Source of the DNA: Zobellella maritima
Lineage (GTDB): Bacteria; Pseudomonadota; Gammaproteobacteria; Enterobacterales; Aeromonadaceae
Direction: 5' to 3'
NCBI RefSeq assembly: GCF_003075035.1
Contig: NZ_QCZE01000001.1
Coordinates: 1,922,759 to 1,986,758 of the forward strand
DNA: 64,000 nt
The notes under the pieces were generated by a model, which saw only the letters and a program-made list of their open reading frames with translations, was not told the DNA's origin and did no database searches. Of this stretch, positions 35,756 through 45,227 are shown piece by piece. The position numbers and the translations under genes are program-made. Each line of letters starts with the position of its first letter. Within the stretch, counting starts at the first letter, position 1.

Positions 35756-38755
35756 ATGTGCCAATCAACACGTCTGCCCGAGGGAGGCTGCATCGATCGC
35801 AGCCAGCCACTTAATTTTGTCTATAACGGCAAGCACTACCAGGGCTTCAGGGGCGATACCGTCGCCTCGGCCCTGCTGGCCAATGGCATCGATATCATCG
35901 GCCACAGTTTCAAGTACCGGCGCCCCAGGGGCATCATGGCAGCTGGTGTCGAAGAACCCAATGCCCTGATCCAGGTGGATGCAAACAGTGCCCGCCCTCA
36001 ATTTAGTCGCAAGGCCACCCAGGTCCTCCTGTACGAGGGCCTGGTGTGCAACAGTACCAATGGCCGCCCCAATGTGGTGGCTGAGCCGGGGGGACCACTC
36101 GGCAATGCCCGCGGCAGCCGGATACCGGCAGGTAATGGTTACAGGAGCTTTATGGCCCCTAACCCCCTCTGGCCCGAACCTGAACAGGCCCGCCACCAGG
36201 CCACCGGTTTTGGCTGCAATCCGGCCGAGGCAGATCCGAACAGTTGTGATCATCTTCATCATCATGTGGATGTGCTGGTGATAGGCGGCGGTGCGTCCGG
36301 CCTCAGCGCTGCCCGCTCGGCGGCCCGCAGCGGCGCCCGAGTGATGCTGGTCGACGAGCAGGAGTCCTGGGGCGGGCACCTGCTCGACAGCCGAACCCTA
36401 CTGGATGCCAGCCCTCCCCGAGCCTGGATAGCCGCTGTCATCGACGAGCTGGAACGAAGCGAAGCGGTCACCCTGCTGCGACGCAGCACTGCCTGCGGTT
36501 ATTATGAGCACAATTTCGTGGCCATCCTGGAGCGCCGCGACAGCCACCCGGAAGCACCGCTGCCGGCCACTCGCCAGCGAGTGCACAAGGTGCGGACCAA
36601 ACAGCTGATCCTAGCGACCGGGGCCGTCGAGCGCCCGCTGGTGTTTGCCAACAACGATCTTCCCGGCTGCATGCTGGCCGGAGCCGTTTCGGCCTATATC
36701 AACCGCTACGGCGTCGCCCCCGGTCACCGGCTGGTATTGATGGCCAGCCATGACCTCGCCTATCAGACCGCCCTGGACTGGCTCGAGGCCGGTCAGGAGC
36801 TGGTGGCGGTGGTCGACCCCCGTCCCGATGCCGACGGTGAGCTGGTTCGTCGGGTAGCGGCCCGCCAGGTTCCCGTACTCAAAGGCCATGGCGTACTGGA
36901 AGCCCAGGGCCGCAAACGAGTGAAAAGGGTGCTGGTCGGCCGCCTGAGCGATGATCGGCAAAGCATTGTCGGCGCCCCCCAGCGACTGAGCTGTGACCTG
37001 GTTGCCGTCAGCGGCGGCTACAGTCCCCAGGTTCATCTGAGCTGCCAGGCCGGCAACCATCCGAGCTGGAATCAGCAGGTCGCCGGCTTCGTCCCCGGCG
37101 CCGACCCGCAGGATCAGCATTGCATCGGCGCCATGGCAGGAGACTATGACCTGGCCGACAACCTGCGGGCCGGGCTCGAATGCGGCGCCATCGCCGCCCG
37201 GTCCGCCGGCTACGCAGATAACGCGGAAGAACCCGAGCTCCCCCGGTGTGACAGCATAGCAGCCGGGCCGGCCATGGCCATCTTCCATCTCCCCCATATC
37301 AAGTCCACCAGCCGCGCCCCCATGCAGTTTGTGGATTTTCAGAGCGACGAAACCGCCGCCGATATCGAACGGGCCGCCCGGGAAGGTGGAGAGGCTATCG
37401 AGCATACCAAACGCCATACCCTTATGGGCTTTGGTATCGATCAGAGCCGGCTTGGCAATATCAATGGCATGGCCATCCTGGCCAAGGCCCGGGGACAAAG
37501 CATTGAGCTCGCCGCCGCTTCCCTGCTCCGAGCCCCCTATACTCCTGATGGTGTTGTAGACCCGACCGGCCCTCGTGCAGAAACGCTGTTCGATCCGGCC
37601 CGTTTTACCGCCATGCATGCCTGGCATCTGCAGCAGGGCGCCGAGTTTGAGGATGTCGGCCTCTGGAAACGCCCCTGGTACTTCCCCAGAGCCGGCGAAA
37701 CCATGGAGCAGGCGGTACAGCGGGAATGCCTGGCAGTACGCAACGGGGTCGGTATCCTCGATAACTCCAGCCAGGACAAGATCGATATCCAGGGCCCCGA
37801 TGCCCGGGCGTTTCTGTCCCGAGTCCATGCCGATGCCCACCTGGCCCCAGGCAGCTGTCACCACGGCCTGATGCTGAATGAAAACGGCATAGTGTTCGAT
37901 GACAGCATCACCAGCTGCATCAACGATCATCACTTGCTGATGACCACCACCGGCAGCACGGCCGGGATACAGCAATGGCTGGAGTCGTGCCATCGGCGCG
38001 AATGGCCCGAGCTGCAGGTCTATTTCACCTCGGTGACCGAGCACTGGTCCACCCTGACCCTCTCCGGCCCCGATAGCCGCAAGCTGCTCGTCGAACTGTG
38101 CGACGACACGGATCTGTCTGCCGATGCGTTTCCCTTTATGACCTGGAAAGACGCCCGGGTTGCCGGGGTACCGGCACGCATCTTCCGTATTAGCGTCACC
38201 GGCGAACTCTCGTTCGCGATCGATGTGGAAGCCAACTATGGTCACTATGTATGGCAGCAATTGTTCTCAGCTGGCAAAAAATACCATCTCACCCCCTACG
38301 GCACCGAAGCCATGCGGGTGCTGCGGGCGGAAAAGGGCTTTGCCATTGCCGGACAAGACACGGTCGGTGCAGCCTCTCCCTTCGGGCCCTCACTTGGGCG
38401 GATTCTGGACATGAATCAGCCGTTCGACGTTATCGGCAACGGGGCTCAGGGCAGCTATCGGGGCTGCACACAGCTGGTGGGCCTCAGGCCCGAGGATAGC
38501 CAGATGATATTGCCGGAAGGCACCCGAGTGATGCCGGCTCCCACCGCCCCTGAGCCCATCTCGAAACTGGGTCACGTCACCGCCAGTTACTACAGCGCCA
38601 GCCTGGGTTACAGCTTTGCCCTCGGCCTGGTCAAGGACGGCTTGAGCCGGCTGGGGGAGACCGTATATCTGTCCGGGACGGATGGCCGGATGATAGCGGC
38701 CCGGATAAGCAGTCCCGTATTTTACGATCCAGAAGGAGAGCGCCAATATGTCTGA
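35756..38755 (+). CDS. soxA: Heterotetrameric sarcosine oxidase, alpha subunit
   Basis: This 999-residue protein has the full SoxA layout. It starts with a ferredoxin-like N-terminal domain (GKHYQGFRGDTVASALLANG), followed by a pyridine-nucleotide oxidoreductase domain with VDVLVIGGGASGLSAARSAA near residue 170. A SoxA A3 domain follows, then a C-terminal GcvT-like folate-binding domain (about 600-999). It would bind NAD and tetrahydrofolate and form 5,10-methylene-THF from the sarcosine methyl group. ATG 35756 lies nine bases after GGAGG, whereas ATG 35747 has no spacing. The flavin- and substrate-binding beta subunit SoxB and the small SoxD are not encoded in the window. Confidence 0.9.
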   Translation: MCQSTRLPEGGCIDRSQPLNFVYNGKHYQGFRGDTVASALLANGIDIIGHSFKYRRPRGIMAAGVEEPNALIQVDANSARPQFSRKATQVLLYEGLVCNSTNGRPNVVAEPGGPLGNARGSRIPAGNGYRSFMAPNPLWPEPEQARHQATGFGCNPAEADPNSCDHLHHHVDVLVIGGGASGLSAARSAARSGARVMLVDEQESWGGHLLDSRTLLDASPPRAWIAAVIDELERSEAVTLLRRSTACGYYEHNFVAILERRDSHPEAPLPATRQRVHKVRTKQLILATGAVERPLVFANNDLPGCMLAGAVSAYINRYGVAPGHRLVLMASHDLAYQTALDWLEAGQELVAVVDPRPDADGELVRRVAARQVPVLKGHGVLEAQGRKRVKRVLVGRLSDDRQSIVGAPQRLSCDLVAVSGGYSPQVHLSCQAGNHPSWNQQVAGFVPGADPQDQHCIGAMAGDYDLADNLRAGLECGAIAARSAGYADNAEEPELPRCDSIAAGPAMAIFHLPHIKSTSRAPMQFVDFQSDETAADIERAAREGGEAIEHTKRHTLMGFGIDQSRLGNINGMAILAKARGQSIELAAASLLRAPYTPDGVVDPTGPRAETLFDPARFTAMHAWHLQQGAEFEDVGLWKRPWYFPRAGETMEQAVQRECLAVRNGVGILDNSSQDKIDIQGPDARAFLSRVHADAHLAPGSCHHGLMLNENGIVFDDSITSCINDHHLLMTTTGSTAGIQQWLESCHRREWPELQVYFTSVTEHWSTLTLSGPDSRKLLVELCDDTDLSADAFPFMTWKDARVAGVPARIFRISVTGELSFAIDVEANYGHYVWQQLFSAGKKYHLTPYGTEAMRVLRAEKGFAIAGQDTVGAASPFGPSLGRILDMNQPFDVIGNGAQGSYRGCTQLVGLRPEDSQMILPEGTRVMPAPTAPEPISKLGHVTASYYSASLGYSFALGLVKDGLSRLGETVYLSGTDGRMIAARISSPVFYDPEGERQYV

Positions 38756-39377
38756 CCCCGTCGCCAGGCTCAGGATTCCCGAATTCGAGGTGAGAGCCGA
38801 AAGCCCTCTCCATCATGTTACCTTGCCCGGGCTTGCCAGCCCAACCGGCGAGGGCCGGGTCAGGCTGCGCGAGCTGTCTCTGCGCGGGCATCTGGTGCTG
38901 AGGCTGGATCCCGGTCAGCAGGAGCTGGTAGACGGGGTGGAACGGGCACTGGGGATCCCCCTGCCCCTCAAACCGGGAACAAGCAGCCATAACGACCAGG
39001 CCCAGCTGTACTGGATATCTCCCGACGAGTGGCTGTTGCTCACCGAGGGGACGCAGCTAACCAAGCTGGAAGACCATTTACGCCGGTGCCTGAGCGGCCA
39101 CTACGCCCTGGTCAATGTGAGCGGTGGCCAGACAATACTGGAGCTGTCCGGACCCGATGCAATCCAGGTACTGAAAAAGTCCACCGGCTATGATGTGCAC
39201 CCGCGCTCCCTGCCGGTCGGCAAGTCGGTTTCCACTACCTTCGCCAAAACCCAGGTGCTGCTCAGCCATATGGCGCCCCAAAACTACCATCTGGTAGTAC
39301 GGCGCAGCTTTGCCGACTATGTCTGGCTATGGCTGCAGGATGCCGGGGCCGAATACGGCCTGACGATCATCAATTAA
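38748..39377 (+). CDS. soxG: Sarcosine oxidase, gamma subunit
   Basis: This 209-residue SoxG-family protein is related to the C-terminal GcvT-like fold. It contains YWISPDEWLLLTE and LVNVSGGQTILELSGPDA. It overlaps the end of soxA by eight bases, and AAGGAGAG lies before its start, indicating translational coupling. A strong terminator follows at 39497-39531. It forms part of the sarcosine oxidase complex with SoxA; the other two subunits must come from elsewhere. Confidence 0.9.
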   Translation: MSDPVARLRIPEFEVRAESPLHHVTLPGLASPTGEGRVRLRELSLRGHLVLRLDPGQQELVDGVERALGIPLPLKPGTSSHNDQAQLYWISPDEWLLLTEGTQLTKLEDHLRRCLSGHYALVNVSGGQTILELSGPDAIQVLKKSTGYDVHPRSLPVGKSVSTTFAKTQVLLSHMAPQNYHLVVRRSFADYVWLWLQDAGAEYGLTIIN

Positions 39378-39496
39378 TCCGCCCTAAAAACCATGAATTA
39401 TGTCGCTCCCGGGCAATATCTCCGACCGCAGCTATGACATTATCTGTACATGCCTGACAGACGGGCATGTTGTTTTATAGGGTCAGTCCACTTTTA

Positions 39497-39531
39497 CTGG
39501 CCTGGGCAACAGGTGCCCAGGCCAGTTTTTT
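39497..39531 (+). terminator. Rho-independent terminator after soxAG
   Basis: Perfect 11-bp arms CTGGCCTGGGC and GCCCAGGCCAG enclose a seven-base loop, followed by TTTTTT. It ends the gbcB/soxAG direction of transcription. The remaining gap to 39935 holds no gene. Confidence 0.9.
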
Positions 39532-39887
39532 AACGCCATGGACGGCTGAGTCGACCCAAATGCTGCCCAAAGCTGATATTTGCCCATCCTCCGACATACT
39601 CCTCTCCCAGGACCGCCTATATAGAAGCAAGGTCGCTTCCCGGCCGGGATAGTCACGGGATTCACTGAATGCGGTAGCCTTCTCATATCCGGCAGCATTG
39701 ATGCGGGCACCACAACGGCTCAGCCCTGCCCCATCGACAATCCTTGATGCCAGTGACTGCTGTGTGGCTCAGGATTCAGAACGACAGCCCTAGCCTGCCG
39801 CATAAATCAGGATCACAAAGGCCAGCCCAATCCTTAAGCCGGCGTAGGAACAGCCCAGGTGCGTAGCGGATGCCCTGAACACAACAA

Positions 39888-39905
39888 GGCCGCCCATGGG
39901 CGGCC
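39888..39905 (-). terminator. Hairpin downstream of the short BCCT gene
   Basis: The perfect palindrome GGCCGCCCATGGGCGGCC lies about 30 bases after the BCCT stop on the minus strand and is followed by TTGTTGTGTT. The tail is only moderately T-rich. Confidence 0.5.
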
Positions 39906-39935
39906 CGGTCACGGATGGTAATATCGCGGGTGGTG

Positions 39936-41105
39936 TTAGCCAGCCTTGGCTGACGCCCGACTCACCTGGGAAACCGCTTCCCCCAGCTGGTTGAGCTGGC
40001 GGCGGCGCTGCCAGAGCAATATCGCGATCAGGCCATAGAGGCCGATCACCGCCAGTCCCACCCACTCAATTTTCAGCGGGGTAAACTGGAACAGCAGCAC
40101 CAGGCCGAACATCAGTGTCCAGTTCAGGGCCACATAGCGAACCGACCCCAGTTTCTCCGCCTCGATACGCAGGTTGGTGGTATAGAGACGGATCAGGGAG
40201 TCCAGGGAGTTGATCACGAAGATAACGCCGACCACCACCATCGCCAGGTTCAGCAGGCCGCCAATCGCCAGGGTCTGCTCGAAATGCAGATAGAGTACCG
40301 AGAACCAGATGGCGATGGGAATGGACGGCACCACCAGCATGGAAACACACAGTTGCCAGGCCTTCAGCCCGCCCGAGAAACGGGCCACGAACTGACCGAT
40401 CATGATGCTCCAGGAGAACCACCAGAACAGGTAGAAGGCATGGTAGTCGGTGATAGGCGTAATAAACTGGTGAATATTGGTGAAATACTCGCCGATACCG
40501 GCCACAGTACTGCCCAGTCCCTGCACTCCGGCCCCCGTATTCAGCCACATGGCGATGATCAGTGCAATAAACAGCCAGGTCGACGCCACACTCAGTAACT
40601 TAACATAACGTACATCGGAGCTGGACCAGACCGCTGCCAGCACCACCAGCGCCACCAGACCATAGGTCATGGCCGGTGAGATACCTTCGATATAGCTGGG
40701 CAGATAGCTCAGGAACAGGAATCCGGTGAAGGCACAGGTGCCGATGATCACCAGGTTGTTGATAAACTTGATCAACGGGATCTCGAACAGCCTGACCCTC
40801 GGCTCGATCAGCACGAAATAGAAAGTGGTCAGGAAGTAAAATCCCCACACCAGGAAGCCCCAGAACCCGAACTCGATTGCCAGGGGGTTGGCGAAGCCGT
40901 ACTCGGCCTCACTGGCATAAACCGGAAATTCGGTCAGCGGAAACATGATCAGGCCGACATCCAGGCCCGAGGTAAACAGGATAGCAATAAAGGTAAACAG
41001 GGAGGTGGGCATCTCGCCCTTGCAGCGTACATTCCCGTGACGCAGCAGTATCAATGCCGAGGCCACCAGGGTAAAAATAATTGCAACAGATAACACCATT
41101 TCCAT
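39936..41105 (-). CDS. Short, divergent BCCT-family transporter
   Basis: This 389-residue membrane protein aligns with the BCCT family from the second membrane segment onward. The region FWWFSWSIMIGQFVARFSGG corresponds to the family signature WW..W..F.G.F.AR.S.G. The first canonical segment and the soluble tails are absent. The glycine motif reads TSGLDVGLIMFPLTE instead of GxGIG..FF.vaEP. The start is supported by GAGG nine bases upstream, and the gap to the next gene contains its own operator-like site, so it looks like a genuine gene rather than a truncation. It lies among glycine-betaine genes, so uptake of a betaine, dimethylglycine or sarcosine is possible. Function is uncertain. Confidence 0.78.
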   Translation of the reverse strand: MEMVLSVAIIFTLVASALILLRHGNVRCKGEMPTSLFTFIAILFTSGLDVGLIMFPLTEFPVYASEAEYGFANPLAIEFGFWGFLVWGFYFLTTFYFVLIEPRVRLFEIPLIKFINNLVIIGTCAFTGFLFLSYLPSYIEGISPAMTYGLVALVVLAAVWSSSDVRYVKLLSVASTWLFIALIIAMWLNTGAGVQGLGSTVAGIGEYFTNIHQFITPITDYHAFYLFWWFSWSIMIGQFVARFSGGLKAWQLCVSMLVVPSIPIAIWFSVLYLHFEQTLAIGGLLNLAMVVVGVIFVINSLDSLIRLYTTNLRIEAEKLGSVRYVALNWTLMFGLVLLFQFTPLKIEWVGLAVIGLYGLIAILLWQRRRQLNQLGEAVSQVSRASAKAG

Positions 41106-41288
41106 GGGTAAAACCCTCTTGTCTTGATTCCATGACTCATAAATTACATTGCGATAAGACCATCCACTGGTTTCTCTGGTTTGTGTGCACCCCGCTGTGA
41201 AAATGTTCAGGGCCTGCCCTTCGGCACCGGCCTGAATTTAATTGAACGATCAATCAATTTAACTGTAAGTAAGATAGCACACCGGGCA

Positions 41289-41325
41289 GACCCTGTATGC
41301 GTCACTTTCTTAGCTGGATACGACA
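41289..41325 (-). promoter_or_regulatory. Tandem TGTCGT-N8-AA operator-like site
   Basis: On the minus strand, TGTCGT (41325-41320) is followed after eight bases by AA. A second element TGACGC (41304-41299) begins exactly 21 bases further on. It lies about 200 bases upstream of the short BCCT gene start. The phased 21-base repeat matches the ArgR/GbdR-type pattern. Confidence 0.5.
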
Positions 41326-41334
41326 GCATGCAAT

Positions 41335-41360
41335 AAAAAACCCGGTTCTGTGACCGGGTT
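41335..41360 (-). terminator. Rho-independent terminator after fdhD
   Basis: On the minus strand an 8-bp stem AACCCGGT/ACCGGGTT with a six-base loop is followed by TTTT. It lies 20 bases after the fdhD stop. Confidence 0.85.
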
Positions 41361-41380
41361 TGATACTGAATGGGAAAGGA

Positions 41381-42202
41381 TTACTCGGGCGCGGCCAGCC
41401 CCGACTGGTGATAGATAACACCGTCCCCGCCGCGGGCAAAGCCGAGCAGGTTCATGCCCGACTGGCGGGCGTAGTCGATGGCCAGTGAGGTGGGCGCCGA
41501 CACCGCCACCAGGGTGGCCACCCCCAGCATGGCGCACTTGTGCACCATCTCGTAGCTGGCCCGGCTGGTAACCATGATGAAGCCGGCAAGGGGGGGTGTG
41601 CCGCTCAGCTGGGCGCCGATCAGCTTGTCCAGAGCATTGTGCCGGCCCACGTCCTCCCGCACCATTAGCAGCTTGCCCTCGCGGTCGAAGGCCCCGGCCG
41701 CATGGACAGCGCCGCTCAGGTGGTGCAGTGTCTGGCGCTCCCGCAGCAGCTCGCCGGCCCGGGCGATCGCCGCCAGGGGCGGCATGGCGGCCGGACTGAC
41801 CAAGGGAGCCGGCGGCAGGGCCTGCACCAGTGACTCCCGGCCGCAGAGGCCACAGCCGGTGCGACCGGTCAGGGCACGCCGTTTTTCTTTCAGTTTCAAA
41901 AAACACTCACTGCTGAGCTCTATCTCTATCTCGATGCCCAGACGCTGACGATTGAACTCCATGCCATAGAGTTGCCCGGCGCGGCTGATAATGCCTTCGG
42001 TCAGGCTGAAGCCCAGTACAAAATCCTCCAGATCCAGGGGGCTTGCCATCATCACCGCATGGGAAATGCCGTTATAGACCAGCGCCACCGGCACCTCTTC
42101 GGCAACCAGATCCTGCTGCCGGGACAGGTTGCCCTGACGGATCCGGTCAACCTCTGCGCTGACCACGCCCGCAGGGCAGCTCTTCGACTGCTGACCGTTC
42201 AT
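41381..42202 (-). CDS. fdhD: Formate dehydrogenase accessory sulfurtransferase FdhD
   Basis: This 273-residue FdhD transfers sulfur to the molybdenum cofactor during maturation of formate dehydrogenase. The catalytic CGLC (C117, C120) is present. Family blocks include EEVPVALVYNGISHAVMMASP, LGFSLTEGII and GAVHAAG. It follows fdsA on the same strand but is separated by a strong terminator, so it may be transcribed partly from its own promoter. Length is normal for the family. Confidence 0.95.
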   Translation of the reverse strand: MNGQQSKSCPAGVVSAEVDRIRQGNLSRQQDLVAEEVPVALVYNGISHAVMMASPLDLEDFVLGFSLTEGIISRAGQLYGMEFNRQRLGIEIEIELSSECFLKLKEKRRALTGRTGCGLCGRESLVQALPPAPLVSPAAMPPLAAIARAGELLRERQTLHHLSGAVHAAGAFDREGKLLMVREDVGRHNALDKLIGAQLSGTPPLAGFIMVTSRASYEMVHKCAMLGVATLVAVSAPTSLAIDYARQSGMNLLGFARGGDGVIYHQSGLAAPE

Positions 42203-42282
42203 GGTGGCTCCTTTCGCTATGATTAACTTGAGTCATCTTGATACCGCTACCTGCGGCAATCGGCAAGATTTTCCGAATAAAA

Positions 42283-42315
42283 AACGGGGGCGCCTGCCAA
42301 ACAAGCGCCCCCGTT
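42283..42315 (-). terminator. Rho-independent terminator after fdsA
   Basis: On the minus strand, perfect 11-bp arms AACGGGGGCGC/GCGCCCCCGTT with an 11-base loop are followed by TTTTATT. It lies between the fdsA stop and fdhD. Confidence 0.85.
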
Positions 42316-42359
42316 ATTGCTGATGTCATCCGCCCTCGGGCCGGCACCAGCTTAGGGTT

Positions 42360-45224
42360 TTAGTCATTATCCTTCTTGCTGCCGGCCTCATGAAAGTCCA
42401 GCTGCTCACGGGTAAAGGCATAGAACTGTTGCTGCCAGTCGGACAACACATTGTCGTTCGTTCCCGTTATCTGAACCGCTGTTACCTTGTATTCCGGACA
42501 GTTGGTCGCCCAGTCGGAATTATCGGTGGTGATCACGTTGGCGCCGCTGTGCGGGAAGTGAAAGGTGGTATACACCACGCCCGGCTGCATGCGCTTGCTC
42601 AACCTGGCCTTCAACACAGTGCTGCCGGTGCGGCTGGCAATGGTGACCGGCTGACCGTCCACAATACTGCGGGCACTGGCGTCATGCGGATGAATTTCCA
42701 GCACGTCCTCGCTGTGCCAGACGTTGTTGTCGGTGCGCCGGGTCTGGGCCCCCACATTGTACTGGCTGAGGATACGCCCCGTGGTCAGCAACAGCGGGTA
42801 GCTCTCCGACACCTTTTCGGTAGTGGGAATAAACTCGGTCACCACCATGCGCCCCAGGCCGATGGGAAAGCTGTCGCCATGCATGATTGGCATGCCTTCG
42901 GGGTGCTCGTCGTTGCACGGCCACTGGATGCTGCCCAGTTCGTCCAGCTTGTCGTAGCTGACATTGGCGAACGACGGGGCCACCGACGCGATTTCATCCA
43001 TGATCTCGGAAGGATGCTGATAGCGCATCGGATAGCCCAGGGCATTGGCCAGCGCCATGGTGATCTCCCAGTCTTCCTTGCCCGCCAGCGGTGTCATCAC
43101 CTTGCGTACCCGGTTGATCCGGCGTTCCGCGTTGGTGAAGGTGCCGTTCTTCTCCAGGAAGGTCGAGCCGGGCAGGATCACATGGGCGAACTTGGCGGTT
43201 TCGTTAAGGAAGATATCCTGCACGATCAACAGCTCCAGGGAGCGCAGTGCCGCCTCCACATGCTGGGTATTGGGGTCCGACTGGGCGATATCCTCACCCT
43301 GCACATACATGGCCTTGAACTGGCCGGCAATGGCGGCATCAAACATATGCGGGATCCGCAGCCCGGGCTCGGCTTCGAGGCTTACACCCCAGGCCGCCTC
43401 GAACTGGCTGCGCACCCCAGCATCGTTGACCGGCTGATAGCCCGGCAGTTCATGGGGGAAAGAACCCATGTCGCAGGAACCCTGCACATTGTTCTGCCCC
43501 CGCAGCGGGTTGACCCCGACCCCGGGCCGGCCGATATTGCCGGTGGCCATCGCCAGGTTGGCGATACCCATGACCATGGTCGAGCCCTGGCTGTGTTCGG
43601 TTACGCCCAGGCCATAATAGATGGCGCCGTTGCCGGCGGTGGCATACTGGCGGGCCGCCTGCCTGATGGTCTCGGCCGGCACGCCGATTACCTCCGCCAT
43701 CTGCTCCGGCGAGTTACGCTGCTCGGCGACAAAGGCGCGCCAGATACGGTAATCATCCGGATCACAACGCTCGGCTACGAATGCCTCGTCTTCCAGCCCT
43801 TCGGTCACCACCACATGGGCCAGCGCATTGATCAGGGCGACGTTGGTCCCCGGCCGGATCGGCAGGTGAATGCCCTCGCCCGCGTGGGGCGTTTCCAGCA
43901 GATCGATATGGCGGGGATCGGCCACGATCAGGCTGGCACCTTCCCGCAAACGCTTGCGCATCATGGAACCGAATACCGGGTGGGCGTCGGTCGGGTTGGC
44001 GCCGATCACCATGATGCAGTCGGACTGCATCACCGAATCGAAGTCCTGGGTACCCGCCGACTCGCCCAGGGTCATCTTCAAGCCATAGCCGGTGGGGCTG
44101 TGGCACACCCGGGCACAGGTATCCGTGTTGTTGTTGCCCAGCGCCGCTCGCACCAGCTTCTGCACCAGGTAGGTTTCTTCATTGGTACAACGGGACGAGG
44201 TAATACCGCCGACGCTCTTGCGACCATGCTTGTCCTGCACTTCGCGCAGGCGCCGAGCGGCAAAGTTGATTGCTTCTTCCCAGCTGACTTCGGTCCAGGG
44301 CTCATCGATCGAGGCGCGGATCATGGGCTTGGTCAGCCTGTCCTTGTGGGTGGCATAACCGAAGGCAAAGCGGCCCTTGACGCAGGAATGGCCATGGTTG
44401 GCACTGCCGCCCTTCCAGGGGGTCATGCGGATCACCTGATCGCCTTTCATTTCCGCCTTGAATGAACAGCCCACGCCACAGTAGGCGCAGGTGGTGATCA
44501 CGCTGTGCTCGGGCTGGCCATTGTCGATCACCGACTTTTCCATCAGCGTCGAGGTCGGGCAGGCCTGGACACAGGCACCGCATGACACGCAGGCCGAGTC
44601 GACAAAGTTGGTGTCCTTGCCGGTAGAGACCTTGGAGTCGAAGCCCCGGCCTTCGATAGTCAGGGCGAAGGTGCCCTGCACCTCGCTACAGGCCCGCACG
44701 CAACGGGAGCAGACGATACACTTGCTCGGGTCGAAGGTGAAATAGGGGTTGCTCTCGTCCTTGACCGAGTCCAGGTGATTCTCGCCGTCGAAACCGTAAC
44801 GCACTTCGCGCAGGCCCACGGCACCAGCCATGTCCTGCAGCTCGCAGTCGCCGTTGGACGGGCAGGTCAGGCAGTCGAGGGGGTGATCGGAGATATACAG
44901 CTCCATCACGTTGCGGCGCAGCTTGGCCAGGGCCTGGCTCTGGCTGCGCACTACCATGCCCGGCTCGACCGGCGTGGTACAGGAAGCGGGATAGCCCCGC
45001 CGTCCTTCGATTTCCACCGTGCACAGCCGGCAGGAGCCAAAGGCCTCCATGCTGTCGGTAGCGCACAGTTTGGGAATATTGATGTCTGCCCTGGCCGCCG
45101 CGTGCATCACCGAGGTGCCTTCGGGGACCGTGACCTCGATACCGTCTATGTTCAGGGTAACCAGCTTTTCCGACAGCCGGGCCGGCGTCCCGTAATCCTT
45201 CTCGGGATAAAAATGCTCAACCAT
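42360..45224 (-). CDS. fdsA: NAD-dependent formate dehydrogenase, alpha (molybdenum) subunit
   Basis: This 954-residue molybdopterin subunit begins with a [2Fe-2S] domain and NuoG-like cluster motifs (CLTCPSNGDC). Two ferredoxin-type [4Fe-4S] sites follow near residues 169-225. The bis-MGD domain starts with TCAYCGVGC (246-253). The molybdenum ligand is Cys374 in ARVCHSPTGYG, so the enzyme is the cysteine and not the selenocysteine form. It oxidises formate to CO2 with NAD in the cytoplasm as part of FdsABG. It starts three bases after fdsB. The role here is to remove formate made from demethylation formaldehyde. Confidence 0.95.
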   Translation of the reverse strand: MVEHFYPEKDYGTPARLSEKLVTLNIDGIEVTVPEGTSVMHAAARADINIPKLCATDSMEAFGSCRLCTVEIEGRRGYPASCTTPVEPGMVVRSQSQALAKLRRNVMELYISDHPLDCLTCPSNGDCELQDMAGAVGLREVRYGFDGENHLDSVKDESNPYFTFDPSKCIVCSRCVRACSEVQGTFALTIEGRGFDSKVSTGKDTNFVDSACVSCGACVQACPTSTLMEKSVIDNGQPEHSVITTCAYCGVGCSFKAEMKGDQVIRMTPWKGGSANHGHSCVKGRFAFGYATHKDRLTKPMIRASIDEPWTEVSWEEAINFAARRLREVQDKHGRKSVGGITSSRCTNEETYLVQKLVRAALGNNNTDTCARVCHSPTGYGLKMTLGESAGTQDFDSVMQSDCIMVIGANPTDAHPVFGSMMRKRLREGASLIVADPRHIDLLETPHAGEGIHLPIRPGTNVALINALAHVVVTEGLEDEAFVAERCDPDDYRIWRAFVAEQRNSPEQMAEVIGVPAETIRQAARQYATAGNGAIYYGLGVTEHSQGSTMVMGIANLAMATGNIGRPGVGVNPLRGQNNVQGSCDMGSFPHELPGYQPVNDAGVRSQFEAAWGVSLEAEPGLRIPHMFDAAIAGQFKAMYVQGEDIAQSDPNTQHVEAALRSLELLIVQDIFLNETAKFAHVILPGSTFLEKNGTFTNAERRINRVRKVMTPLAGKEDWEITMALANALGYPMRYQHPSEIMDEIASVAPSFANVSYDKLDELGSIQWPCNDEHPEGMPIMHGDSFPIGLGRMVVTEFIPTTEKVSESYPLLLTTGRILSQYNVGAQTRRTDNNVWHSEDVLEIHPHDASARSIVDGQPVTIASRTGSTVLKARLSKRMQPGVVYTTFHFPHSGANVITTDNSDWATNCPEYKVTAVQITGTNDNVLSDWQQQFYAFTREQLDFHEAGSKKDND

Positions 45225-45227
45225 CTT

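Noticed and set aside
36611-38260. Open frame of 549 codons antisense to soxA
   Set aside because: Shadow of the soxA reading frame with low-complexity composition and no ribosome site.
42390-44465. Open frame of 691 codons on the plus strand opposite fdsA
   Set aside because: It lies entirely antisense to a clear formate dehydrogenase gene and shows no family motif. Long antisense frames are expected in GC-rich coding DNA.
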